From positions 558,001 to 622,000 of the forward strand of contig NZ_FOLL01000001.1 in NCBI RefSeq assembly GCF_900112315.1: a DNA stretch of 64,000 nucleotides, read 5' to 3'. Under the pieces are notes generated by a model. It was not told where the DNA came from. It searched no databases and saw only the letters and a program-made list of their open reading frames with translations. Each line of letters opens with the position of its first letter. The stretch's first letter is position 1. The position numbers were made by a program, and so were the translations under genes. Shown piece after piece: positions 1 through 7,741 of the stretch. Source of the DNA: Parapedobacter composti (GTDB taxonomy: Bacteria; Bacteroidota; Bacteroidia; Sphingobacteriales; Sphingobacteriaceae).

Positions 1-176
1 TTGACGGTGGCTGGTCGTGGTACACTTCACTCGGGCATGACAAGGCGGATTATATGGATGAGGAGTTCAGGCAGCATATCCTGGGCGGCATTGAATGGGT
101 GGTGTCAAAGGGCGGTAAGCGCGACTACCGTAAAGCATATGCAACCCATCCTACGGATGAAGTTATTGAACGTTGA
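1..176 (+). CDS. ThuA-like domain protein, C-terminal end (partial)
   Basis: Reading frame 3 is open from the window edge to the TGA at 174-176 and encodes 57 residues beginning DGGWSWYTSLGHDKADYMDE and ending DEVIER. The pattern W-x-Y-T-x-L-G-H-D followed by F-x-x-H-I-L-G-G-I-x-W is the typical C-terminal end of ThuA-like (trehalose utilisation, class I glutamine amidotransferase-like) domains. The start is outside the window. It lies 27 bp upstream of a Gfo/Idh/MocA oxidoreductase on the same strand; ThuA proteins and these oxidoreductases are commonly neighbours in Bacteroidota sugar-catabolism operons. The substrate cannot be read from this fragment. Confidence 0.75.
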   Translation, partial: DGGWSWYTSLGHDKADYMDEEFRQHILGGIEWVVSKGGKRDYRKAYATHPTDEVIER

Positions 177-203
177 CCAAATATTTCTCTAAATAGTGTT
201 ATC

Positions 204-1619
204 ATGGATAAGAAGCAGTTGAATAGACGGACATTTATCAAGCAAGCAGCAGGCGGAACGGCTTTGCTGGCCGCAGCGGCGGCATTCCCCACCATCGTAC
301 CCGCGTCGGTATTCGGAAAAAACGCTCCGAGTAACCGTATCCATATCGGGCAAATCGGCTTTGGCCGGATAGCCAAGAGCCATGATCTTCCGGAAGTGCT
401 GAAGCACGACTATGTGCGAGTGGTGGCTGTATCGGATGTGGATAGTAGGCGGCTGGCCATGGGCAAGGAGTGGATAGAAGGAAGGTATGCTGAAAAAAAC
501 GGGGGGCGATCGCCTGTAGATGTGGTGGTTTATGATGATTATCGCGACCTGATTGCCGATAAGCAGGTGGATGCAGTGATTATCAGCACACCGGACCATT
601 GGCATGCGCAACCAGCTATGGAGGCCGCAATTGCGGGTAAGCATATTTACCTTCAAAAGCCTACATCACTGACCATCGAAGAAGGCCGTATGATGGCTGA
701 CGTGGTGGCAAAAACAGGCGTGGTATTCCAATTGGGCAGCCAGCAGCGGTCGGTGCACCCGTGGCCGCAGTTTAAGCGCACCTGCGAGCTGGTGCGTAAC
801 GGACGTATTGGTACGGTCAAGCGTGTCGTTATCGGCCTGCCTGGAGACCCCGCGGGAGGCAATCCAACCGAGATGCCGGTTCCCTCCAACTTGAACTACG
901 AACGTTGGCTGGGCTCCACACCGCTGGTGCCCTACACGCTAGACCGTGTACATTCGCAAACCAATATAGACGATAGGCCGGGTTGGTTGCGTTGCGAACA
1001 ATTTGGGGCCGGGATGATCACGGGCTGGGGTTCGCACCATATAGACATCGCGCACTGGGGGCTGGATACGGAATTGTCGGGGCCGCTGGAAGCTGAAGGC
1101 CGTGCAACGTTCCCGACATCAGGGTTGTGGGACGTACATGGCGATTTCGAGGTGGAAATGCTTTACCCGGGAGGTGTAATCATGCAAATCAGCGGGGCCA
1201 ACCCCAATGGCGTGCGGTTCGAAGGTACCGAAGGCTGGATTTTCGTGTCGCGGGGTAATGTGGGGGTAACCGCTACCGACCCCGGAGCAGCGGGGGGTAA
1301 GCAGAATGAGGCTTTCAAAGCCAGCGACAGCAAGATCTTACAATCCGTTATCGGAGAGCACGAAACGCGCTTATATGAAAGTCCGGAACAACACACCAAC
1401 TGGTTGGAATGCATACGGAACGGCAAACAAACCATCAGCCACGTTGAGGTGGCGCACCGTTCCGGATCGGCCTGCCTCGTCGCGCATGCTGCGATGAAAT
1501 TGGGCAGGAAACTGCGGTGGGATTCCACTAAAGAGCAATTTATCAATGATAAAGAAGCGAATGGCCTTTTAGCACGCCCGCAGCGCTACCCTTACGGTAC
1601 GGAGTATGTAAAGGCATGA
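204..1619 (+). CDS. Gfo/Idh/MocA family oxidoreductase with Tat-type signal
   Basis: 471 residues. The N-terminus has a twin-arginine motif (NRRTFIKQ, residues 7-14) and a hydrophobic Ala-rich stretch to about residue 37, so export through Tat is likely. A Rossmann nucleotide-binding loop follows (IGFGRIAKSHD, 51-61). The catalytic lysine motif reads QKP (151-153) rather than the usual EKP. GWGSHHIDIAHWGLD (274-288) is the conserved second-domain motif with His278, His279, Asp281 and His284. It is probably a NAD(P)-dependent sugar or polyol dehydrogenase acting in the periplasm, or one carrying its cofactor through Tat. The neighbours are a ThuA-like gene upstream and a second oxidoreductase 38 bp downstream, probably one operon. 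Substrate not identifiable. Confidence 0.88.
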   Translation: MDKKQLNRRTFIKQAAGGTALLAAAAAFPTIVPASVFGKNAPSNRIHIGQIGFGRIAKSHDLPEVLKHDYVRVVAVSDVDSRRLAMGKEWIEGRYAEKNGGRSPVDVVVYDDYRDLIADKQVDAVIISTPDHWHAQPAMEAAIAGKHIYLQKPTSLTIEEGRMMADVVAKTGVVFQLGSQQRSVHPWPQFKRTCELVRNGRIGTVKRVVIGLPGDPAGGNPTEMPVPSNLNYERWLGSTPLVPYTLDRVHSQTNIDDRPGWLRCEQFGAGMITGWGSHHIDIAHWGLDTELSGPLEAEGRATFPTSGLWDVHGDFEVEMLYPGGVIMQISGANPNGVRFEGTEGWIFVSRGNVGVTATDPGAAGGKQNEAFKASDSKILQSVIGEHETRLYESPEQHTNWLECIRNGKQTISHVEVAHRSGSACLVAHAAMKLGRKLRWDSTKEQFINDKEANGLLARPQRYPYGTEYVKA

Positions 1620-1657
1620 CCTTTCGGATACGATATTAACACAGGTAAACACAACAA

Positions 1658-3049
1658 ATGGACAGACAACAGAAGCTCATTACATTGCTGGCCTTCGCAT
1701 GCCTTGGCGCATGCCAGGGAGGCGCTGACAACATGCAACAAAAAGACATCCGATTAATTACCGTGGCGCCGGGTCACTTCCACGCTGCCTTGGTGCAGAA
1801 GTCTATGTATCCGGAGGTGGATAGTGTAGTGCACGTATATGCGCCTGAAGGGCCGGAATTAAAGGCTCATTTAGCGTTAATAGACCAGTACAACACACGG
1901 GCGGACAATCCGACCCGTTGGAATGAAGTGGTGTACCAAGGGGAAGACTATTTGGAGAAAATGCTGGAGGAACGGAAGGGCAACGTGGTTGTGCTGGCCG
2001 GCAACAACCAACGGAAAATCGACTACATCAGCCGTTCCGTTGATGCGGGATTGAATGTGCTTGCCGATAAGCCTATGGCCATCAATAAAGAAGGGTTTTC
2101 GAAATTGCAGCAGGCATTTGCTACGGCTAAGGAAAAAGACGTGTTGTTGTACGATATCATGACCGAACGGTACGAAATCAACACCATGCTGCAACGGTCG
2201 CTGTCGCAGGTTCCCGAGTTTTTCGGCGGACTGGTGGAAGGAAGTCCGGATCAGCCGGCAATCACCAAAGAAAGCGTTCATCATTTTTTCAAGGAGGTAT
2301 CCGGCAAGCCGTTGGTGCGTCCGGCCTGGTTCTACGACACCAAGCAGCAAGGCGAGGGGTTGGTGGATGTTACGACTCACTTGATCGATCTGGTGCAGTG
2401 GGAGAGTTTCCCCGAGGAGATTATCGATTATAAGCAGGATATCGAGCTGCTGTCGGCCAGGCGCTGGTCTACCTCCCTGACACCTGCGCAATTTGAGCGG
2501 TCGACCGGACAAGCCGAATTTCCGTCGTTTCTTTCCTCGTCGTTAGGCGATGATGGTAACTTGGCCGTATACGCCAACGGCGAGATTAACTACAGGCTGA
2601 AAGGTATCCACGCAAAGGTGTCGGTTATCTGGAATTTCGAGGCACCGCAAGGTACGGGCGATACCCACTATTCCATCATGCGCGGCAAGTATGCCAACCT
2701 GATTATCCGGCAGGGTGCCGAAGAGCAGTACAAGCCCAGGCTGTATGTCGAGTCCACAGGAGAACGGGACGACGACGCTTTTGAAAATGCGTTGAAGAAA
2801 GCGGTTGATCAGTTAGACGGTACATATAAGGGGCTTGCCTATGAAAAGGTGGACGATGGCCGCTATTTGATTAATATAGACCCCTCGCTGGTGACCACGC
2901 ATGAGGAGCATTTTGCTGAGGTAACCGAAAAGTACCTTGGTTTTCTGCAATCCGGAACCATGCCGGAATGGGAAGTGCCCAATATGATTGCTAAATACTA
3001 CCTAACCACCAAGGCACTGGAAGAAGCCGAAACGGTTTCAGCTCCATGA
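1658..3049 (+). CDS. Gfo/Idh/MocA-like oxidoreductase, lipoprotein
   Basis: 463 residues. A short hydrophobic leader ends in a lipobox (CLGAC, Cys19), so this is a predicted lipoprotein. The Rossmann half is recognisable: IRLITVAPGHFHAALVQ replaces the usual GxGxxG, then GNNQRKIDYI and VLADKPMAI (the KP of the E-K-P motif). The C-terminal half, with VTTHLIDLVQWE, matches the putative oxidoreductase C-terminal domain found in Bacteroidota. It follows the Tat-exported oxidoreductase by 38 bp and is followed by a terminator, so it closes the operon. The degenerate nucleotide-binding loop makes cofactor use less certain than for its neighbour. Confidence 0.8.
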   Translation: MDRQQKLITLLAFACLGACQGGADNMQQKDIRLITVAPGHFHAALVQKSMYPEVDSVVHVYAPEGPELKAHLALIDQYNTRADNPTRWNEVVYQGEDYLEKMLEERKGNVVVLAGNNQRKIDYISRSVDAGLNVLADKPMAINKEGFSKLQQAFATAKEKDVLLYDIMTERYEINTMLQRSLSQVPEFFGGLVEGSPDQPAITKESVHHFFKEVSGKPLVRPAWFYDTKQQGEGLVDVTTHLIDLVQWESFPEEIIDYKQDIELLSARRWSTSLTPAQFERSTGQAEFPSFLSSSLGDDGNLAVYANGEINYRLKGIHAKVSVIWNFEAPQGTGDTHYSIMRGKYANLIIRQGAEEQYKPRLYVESTGERDDDAFENALKKAVDQLDGTYKGLAYEKVDDGRYLINIDPSLVTTHEEHFAEVTEKYLGFLQSGTMPEWEVPNMIAKYYLTTKALEEAETVSAP

Positions 3050-3082
3050 TATCAGGATACCCGTTGTAAGGAATGCGGAAAA

Positions 3083-3115
3083 AGGGGCTTTGACATGACG
3101 TCAAGCCCTTTTTTT
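3083..3115 (+). terminator. Rho-independent terminator of the oxidoreductase operon
   Basis: The stem GGGCTTTGAC (3085-3094) pairs with GTCAAGCCC (3100-3108) with one bulged base and a short ATGAC loop, followed by seven T residues. It lies 35 bp after the stop of the upstream gene and before a convergent gene. Confidence 0.8.
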
Positions 3116-3136
3116 AGCGGTTATCCCACACCGTAA

Positions 3137-4174
3137 TCATCTTGGGGTTATGCCAATGCCTGTGGCGGCGGCTAATGTCACTTTGCCATTTACCACTTCC
3201 ATGCCGCGGAAAATGTCATTGCTGGTTAATAGCGCCCCGTCCAGGTCTGCCCAGTCGACCGTTGGCGACAATTGCGCTGCGGCGGATATGGCGCATGAGG
3301 TTTCCGTCATGCATCCGAGCATGACTTTCATGTCCAGCGCGCGGGCGAGTTCTACCATTTTATGGGCCTCGCGCATACCCGTGCATTTCATTAATTTGAT
3401 ATTGATTCCATGATATACGCCAAATGCCTTTCGTACGTCTTGCAGCCGCTGCACGGCTTCATCGGCCACGGTTGGTATCGGGCTGTGTTCGGTAAGCCAC
3501 GCGTTGTCGTCTATCTGCCCTTTCGGCATAGGTTGCTCCAGGAAGATAACGCCCCGTTCGGCCAGCCAATGCGCCATCTCCAACGCTTCCTCACGTTGTT
3601 TCCAACCTTGGTTTACGTCAACGCACAGCGGTTTATCGGTCACTTCCCGGATGGTTTCTATCATCATTTTGTCGGTATTGAGCCCTAATTTTACCTTCAA
3701 GAGCTTATAAGGCTCCGCTTCCCGTACCTTTTGCCTTACCACTTCCGCGGTGTCAATGCCGATGGTAAAAGAGGTATGGGGTGTTTGGGTGGCGTCATAC
3801 CCCCATATCCGATGCCAAGGCTGTCCCATGATTTTGCCCAGCAGATCGTGCAACGCGATGTCAATTGCAGCTTTCGCGGCGGTGTTTCCCGGTGCAATAT
3901 CATCAACATACGATAAAATATCTTCCGCTAAGAACGGATCGTCAAATCGCGAAAGGTCCACCTTGTCCAGAAAGGCGAGTACCGTTTCATGCGATTCGCC
4001 CAGATAGGGTGGCATTGAAGCCTCCCCATAACCCGTTACGCCATCAAATTCAAGCTCGGTGAGCACCACCGGCGTCGTGCTGCGTGAAGCACTCGCCACG
4101 GTGAATACGTGTTTTAATGTTAATGTATAAGGGCGGTATCGTAGGGTGAATTTACCCAAGTTTTTTACAGTCAT
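3137..4174 (-). CDS. Dipeptide epimerase (L-Ala-D/L-Glu epimerase-like), enolase superfamily
   Basis: 345 residues, full length for the family. The muconate-lactonising subgroup catalytic set is complete: KVK (Lys160, Lys162), metal ligands Asp186 (VDVNQGW), Glu213 (FLEQPMP) and Asp238 (VADEA), second-side Lys260 (NIKLMKCTG), and the DxD motif WADLDGALL (Asp310, Asp312) typical of L-Ala-D/L-Glu epimerases. Such enzymes epimerise the murein peptide L-Ala-D-Glu during cell-wall recycling. The NlpC/P60 peptidase gene lies 14 bp upstream on the same strand, supporting a murein-peptide role. Exact dipeptide specificity cannot be read from sequence. Confidence 0.9.
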   Translation of the reverse strand: MTVKNLGKFTLRYRPYTLTLKHVFTVASASRSTTPVVLTELEFDGVTGYGEASMPPYLGESHETVLAFLDKVDLSRFDDPFLAEDILSYVDDIAPGNTAAKAAIDIALHDLLGKIMGQPWHRIWGYDATQTPHTSFTIGIDTAEVVRQKVREAEPYKLLKVKLGLNTDKMMIETIREVTDKPLCVDVNQGWKQREEALEMAHWLAERGVIFLEQPMPKGQIDDNAWLTEHSPIPTVADEAVQRLQDVRKAFGVYHGINIKLMKCTGMREAHKMVELARALDMKVMLGCMTETSCAISAAAQLSPTVDWADLDGALLTSNDIFRGMEVVNGKVTLAAATGIGITPR

Positions 4175-4188
4175 ACGGTTGTTAACGT

Positions 4189-5424
4189 TTAATCTGCTGT
4201 CTGCGAAATATAGGCGCTGTGTTGCGAGATGGGTTGGAGCGCAGGATCGGCTTGGTCGATATACCGGCGGGCCGCTACGAGTGTGCGGGTCTCGAAGTCG
4301 CTGTAATTAGGCGCATCGCTGAGCATGCTGTTGATGCGCACCGTACCCGCGGAATGGATAAATTCGCCGTTGCCTAAGTACAAAGCCACATGTGTAATTC
4401 GCGCATCGGGCGTGCGGCCCTTGCCCGATGCAAAAAATAATAAGTCTGCTGGGCGAAGGTTGCTCAGTGCTTTCGTAACATCGAGGGTGTCCGCGGTGAG
4501 GATATCAATGGGTTGGCCCGCGAGTACCTGCTGAGACGCATCACGGGGTATGATAATCCCGTTCATGTAATAGGCCGTTTTTGTAAATCCGCTGCAATCG
4601 ACACCCTTTACCGAAGTGCCGCCCCATAGATAGGGAAGTCCCATCATCGATTTGGCGGTATGCAGTACATTTTCAGCGGTAGGATGGCGGCTGCCTAACC
4701 ATTCGTCAAACGGACGAACCAAGCCGCTGCGGATATAGGCTTGCCGTCCGTCCGGATATTGTACCTTCACGAAATCACCTGCGATGCCGTCCCAAGTGAG
4801 TATGTTGCCCATGGCCAAGTCGGATACCCGCAGGGACTGTTCATCCGGAGCCGAATAGGAATGGCCGAAATCTGCCGTGAAAATAACCTTTTTTGAGCGT
4901 TGCCATTGTTGTAGGGCCGATGCGGATACGGGTGTAACCGATGACGCGCTGGTCCATGCGATGTACCCTTCTGGAGTACGCACACGGTAGTAGCCGTCCT
5001 TTTTTTGTAATAAATCCACTTTGGTGCCCAGCAGTACCTGCGTAGCCAGCTCCGCCTGATTGCGCGGTGCAGTACGCAGGTTAGCTACCGAAAGGTTAAC
5101 AATTCCTGTAACATAACTTGCCACGCTGCTGTCGGGCAAAAGATTTATCGTTACCTTTGCGTTGGAAATATGGTTGTCCGCTATCTGCTGCAAGAAGTAA
5201 GCTTTTGCTTCCGTTTCCGTGGTTTGAATGTGATAGCTCCCGTCGGCCGGTTGCCATTCGAAAATCGCGGTACGTTTATCCGGAACAAAACGGTTAGCCG
5301 TCTGTTCGGCAATATGCATGATTTTTTTTAGGACAGCAGAATCAGGCATGGTTGACTGGGCGTTACCACGACCGTGAAATAGAAAAAAAAGTGTGAAAAA
5401 AGACAGAGAATAGAGGGATTTCAT
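4189..5424 (-). CDS. Secreted SH3/NlpC-P60 family cysteine peptidase
   Basis: 411 residues with a signal peptide (residues 1-23, cleavage after GNAQ). Two SH3-like segments lie at about 105-165 and 190-240, then a C-terminal NlpC/P60 domain. The catalytic Cys277 is in GVDCSGF, His345 in ITHVALYLG, and His357 in EFIHSAG is a candidate third residue. The order SH3-SH3-NlpC/P60 matches gamma-D-glutamyl-L-diamino acid endopeptidases that trim murein peptides. It is transcribed with the dipeptide epimerase gene 14 bp downstream, so a murein peptide may be cut here and its L-Ala-D-Glu part epimerised by the neighbour. It is divergent from the glycosylasparaginase gene (91 bp between starts). Confidence 0.88.
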   Translation of the reverse strand: MKSLYSLSFFTLFFLFHGRGNAQSTMPDSAVLKKIMHIAEQTANRFVPDKRTAIFEWQPADGSYHIQTTETEAKAYFLQQIADNHISNAKVTINLLPDSSVASYVTGIVNLSVANLRTAPRNQAELATQVLLGTKVDLLQKKDGYYRVRTPEGYIAWTSASSVTPVSASALQQWQRSKKVIFTADFGHSYSAPDEQSLRVSDLAMGNILTWDGIAGDFVKVQYPDGRQAYIRSGLVRPFDEWLGSRHPTAENVLHTAKSMMGLPYLWGGTSVKGVDCSGFTKTAYYMNGIIIPRDASQQVLAGQPIDILTADTLDVTKALSNLRPADLLFFASGKGRTPDARITHVALYLGNGEFIHSAGTVRINSMLSDAPNYSDFETRTLVAARRYIDQADPALQPISQHSAYISQTAD

Positions 5425-5515
5425 GCTTAGAACTTTCTTACGAAGTTAAGTTATAATTCAATAATGTACAATTTTTTGTTATTAAATTATAAGATTAGGC
5501 AAAAAGCTGCAACGA

Positions 5516-6544
5516 ATGATTAACCGGAAACAATTTATTAAGGCGGGTGCCGCAACTTTTTCGCTGTTTTCATTAAGTAAGGCTCTCCCATCTTGCAAAG
5601 GTGCGGCAAGAAGTGCCCATGCAGCAATGAACAGGCCTATCGTGGTATCCACTTGGGACTTCGGTGTCGCTGCCAACCAAGCGGCATGGGCAGTGTTGGA
5701 GGCGGGTGGCCGGGCGTTGGATGCGGTAGAGGCGGGGGTGCGGGTACCGGAGGCCGATCTGACCAACTTGACGGTTGGTAAAGGTGGCTACCCGGATCGC
5801 GACGGCCATGTCACGCTTGATGCCTGCATTATGGACGAACACGGAAACTGCGGTTCGGTGGCGGCATTAGCACATATCGCCCACCCCATTTCGGTGGCCC
5901 GCATGGTGATGGAGAAAACGCCCCATGTGATGCTGGTGGGGGAGGGGGCTTTGCAGTTTGCCCTTGAAAATGGATTTGAGAAAGAAAACCTGCTTACGCC
6001 CGAGGCGGAAAGTGCCTGGAAAGAATGGCTTAAGGAAAAACAGTACAAGCCGGTCATCAATATCGAAAACAAGTCGTTTAACGTGGAGCGGTTGCCGGGC
6101 AACCGGTATAATCATGATACTATCGGTATGTTGGCACTGGATGCCGCTGGCAACTTGTCCGGAGCCTGTACAACCAGCGGCATGGCGTTTAAGATGCATG
6201 GTCGCGTGGGCGATAGTCCCATCATCGGCGCAGGGCTTTATGTCGACAACGAAGTGGGGGGTGCCACCGCCACAGGGGTGGGCGAAGAGGTTATCCGCAC
6301 GGTGGGCAGTTTTCTTGTCGTGGAACTGATGCGGCAGGGGCTAACCCCCGCTGAAGCATGCCATGAAGCGGTGCGGCGCATTATCCGTAAAAAGCCGGAA
6401 ACGGCTAAGGAAATACAGGTGGGTTTCCTCGCGTTAAATAACCGGGGCGAATATGGAGCTTTTTCCCTGCAAAAGGGATTTTCCTATGCCGTGTGCGATG
6501 CGCGCCAGCAAGACCTATTATTAGACGGTGAAAGTGTTTATTGA
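5516..6544 (+). CDS. N4-(beta-N-acetylglucosaminyl)-L-asparaginase (Ntn-hydrolase)
   Basis: 342 residues. The N-terminus (MINRKQFIKAGAATFSLFSL) is a signal with only one Arg, possibly a lipoprotein since SCKG follows at Cys27. The family pattern is clear: PIVVSTWDFG, GGxALDAVEAG, and the autocleavage site HDTIGMLALD, where cleavage between Asp201 and Thr202 exposes the nucleophile Thr202. GDSPIIGAGLYVDNEVGGATATG forms the substrate-binding part. The enzyme hydrolyses the GlcNAc-Asn bond of glycoasparagine. In Bacteroidota these enzymes are periplasmic, fitting the leader. It stands alone on the plus strand, divergent from the NlpC/P60 gene. Confidence 0.9.
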   Translation: MINRKQFIKAGAATFSLFSLSKALPSCKGAARSAHAAMNRPIVVSTWDFGVAANQAAWAVLEAGGRALDAVEAGVRVPEADLTNLTVGKGGYPDRDGHVTLDACIMDEHGNCGSVAALAHIAHPISVARMVMEKTPHVMLVGEGALQFALENGFEKENLLTPEAESAWKEWLKEKQYKPVINIENKSFNVERLPGNRYNHDTIGMLALDAAGNLSGACTTSGMAFKMHGRVGDSPIIGAGLYVDNEVGGATATGVGEEVIRTVGSFLVVELMRQGLTPAEACHEAVRRIIRKKPETAKEIQVGFLALNNRGEYGAFSLQKGFSYAVCDARQQDLLLDGESVY

Positions 6545-6605
6545 AAGCAGCTGTACATCAAACCTCATGTGCCTTTTTCAATACAGTGACATAATATAGA
6601 ACAAT

Positions 6606-7115
6606 ATGAAAGCAACATTTGGAGGCGGGTGTTTTTGGTGCACCGAAGTGATTTTCCAGCAATTAGCAGGAGTAAACAGCGTAAAGCCGGGTTATATGGG
6701 AGGCCGGCGTGAAAACCCCACGTACGAGCAAGTTTGCACAGGCGCGACGGGCCATGCTGAGGTGGTGCACATTGACTATGACGAAACCGTATTGCCATAC
6801 CGCAGGTTATTGGAAGTTTTCTTTAAAACCCATGATCCCACCACATTGAATAGGCAAGGCAACGATATAGGCACCCAATACCGATCGGTTATTTTCTATC
6901 ATGACGCACAGCAGCGGACCGAAGCTGAAGCATTTATCAGGGAATTAGTGGAACATAAGGTGTATGCGGCCCCCATCGTCACGGAGGTTTCACCCGCCCA
7001 GCCTTTTTACGAGGCAGAGGATTATCACCATAATTATTTCAACAACAATCCGCAGAATCCCTATTGTGCGGCGGTGATAGCGCCTAAACTTCGTAAGTTT
7101 CTGGATAGCCGATAA
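6606..7115 (+). CDS. msrA: Peptide-methionine (S)-S-oxide reductase MsrA
   Basis: 169 residues. The active-site motif GGCFWCTE places the nucleophilic Cys at residue 9, with Cys12 close by. Other family hallmarks are GYMGGRRENPTYEQVCTG, GHAEVVHIDYD, FFKTHDPTTLNRQGNDIGTQYRS and YHHNYF. It repairs methionine-S-sulfoxide. The gene starts 62 bp after the glycosylasparaginase stop and converges on a small outer-membrane protein gene 12 bp away, with no visible terminator between them. Confidence 0.95.
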   Translation: MKATFGGGCFWCTEVIFQQLAGVNSVKPGYMGGRRENPTYEQVCTGATGHAEVVHIDYDETVLPYRRLLEVFFKTHDPTTLNRQGNDIGTQYRSVIFYHDAQQRTEAEAFIRELVEHKVYAAPIVTEVSPAQPFYEAEDYHHNYFNNNPQNPYCAAVIAPKLRKFLDSR

Positions 7116-7127
7116 CCGCCACGCGCA

Positions 7128-7679
7128 TTAGAACCGGTAGGCGACCCCAGCTTCCAATAACTGCAAGCCTTGTTTATCCCGATGAAAAGCCAGCACGCCC
7201 TGATAGCCCAGTGAAAACGCAAGCCCCGATAAGGTGGAGTAGCCGACAGCCGGATTGAGACCTGCACCAAAGGTTCTGCCTCTGCTCACGAATGATAGTC
7301 CGGCATTTCCTTCCACGAAAAAGGCGCTGCCGGCGGCAACCGGGTTACGTGGACCGGAACGGAAATAATACCGATATCCGCCCATCAAGTGTGCGGCCGC
7401 TATATTGTCATATTTGCCCCTGTCCAGTGTGCTGAAAAAATTACCGTTTGACGGAGCGGTATGTGTCAGCTTACCGGTGATGAGGAACTGGCCGTTGGTC
7501 GGCGACGGAAAAAGCCATTTGGCATGGCCACTGAGACCGAATCGGTTAACATCTGTATTGTAGTTGGCCGCTAAACCAAGCTCCAGCCGATCGCTGAATA
7601 CACTCCCCGATTGTGCTGTGGCGTTTTTGTTGGCGAATAAACAGCTGCTTAACAGCAAAAGGCAAAATACTTTTTTCAT
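7128..7679 (-). CDS. Predicted outer-membrane beta-barrel protein
   Basis: 183 residues from the ATG at 7679, chosen because a standard signal peptide (MKKVFCLLLLSSCLFANKNATAQ) begins there and the upstream extension is not signal-like. The mature part alternates polar and hydrophobic residues, contains ELGLAANYNTDVNRFGLSG and ends in GVAYRF with a C-terminal Phe, as in small 8-stranded barrels. No specific family recognised. It lies 62 bp downstream of topoisomerase IV subunit A on the same strand. Confidence 0.7.
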   Translation of the reverse strand: MKKVFCLLLLSSCLFANKNATAQSGSVFSDRLELGLAANYNTDVNRFGLSGHAKWLFPSPTNGQFLITGKLTHTAPSNGNFFSTLDRGKYDNIAAAHLMGGYRYYFRSGPRNPVAAGSAFFVEGNAGLSFVSRGRTFGAGLNPAVGYSTLSGLAFSLGYQGVLAFHRDKQGLQLLEAGVAYRF

Positions 7680-7741
7680 AATTGAAAGATTAAATTTTCC
7701 GAAAACGTGTGAGGTCGTTAGCATGCTCATATCCGGCTTTA

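Noticed and set aside
1..192. 63-residue protein in frame 1 at the left edge
   Set aside because: Frame 3 gives a recognisable ThuA C-terminus over the same bases, ending at 176.
1877..2512. Long antisense frame inside the second oxidoreductase gene
   Set aside because: The opposite strand encodes a recognisable full-length oxidoreductase; the antisense frame has no signal or motif.
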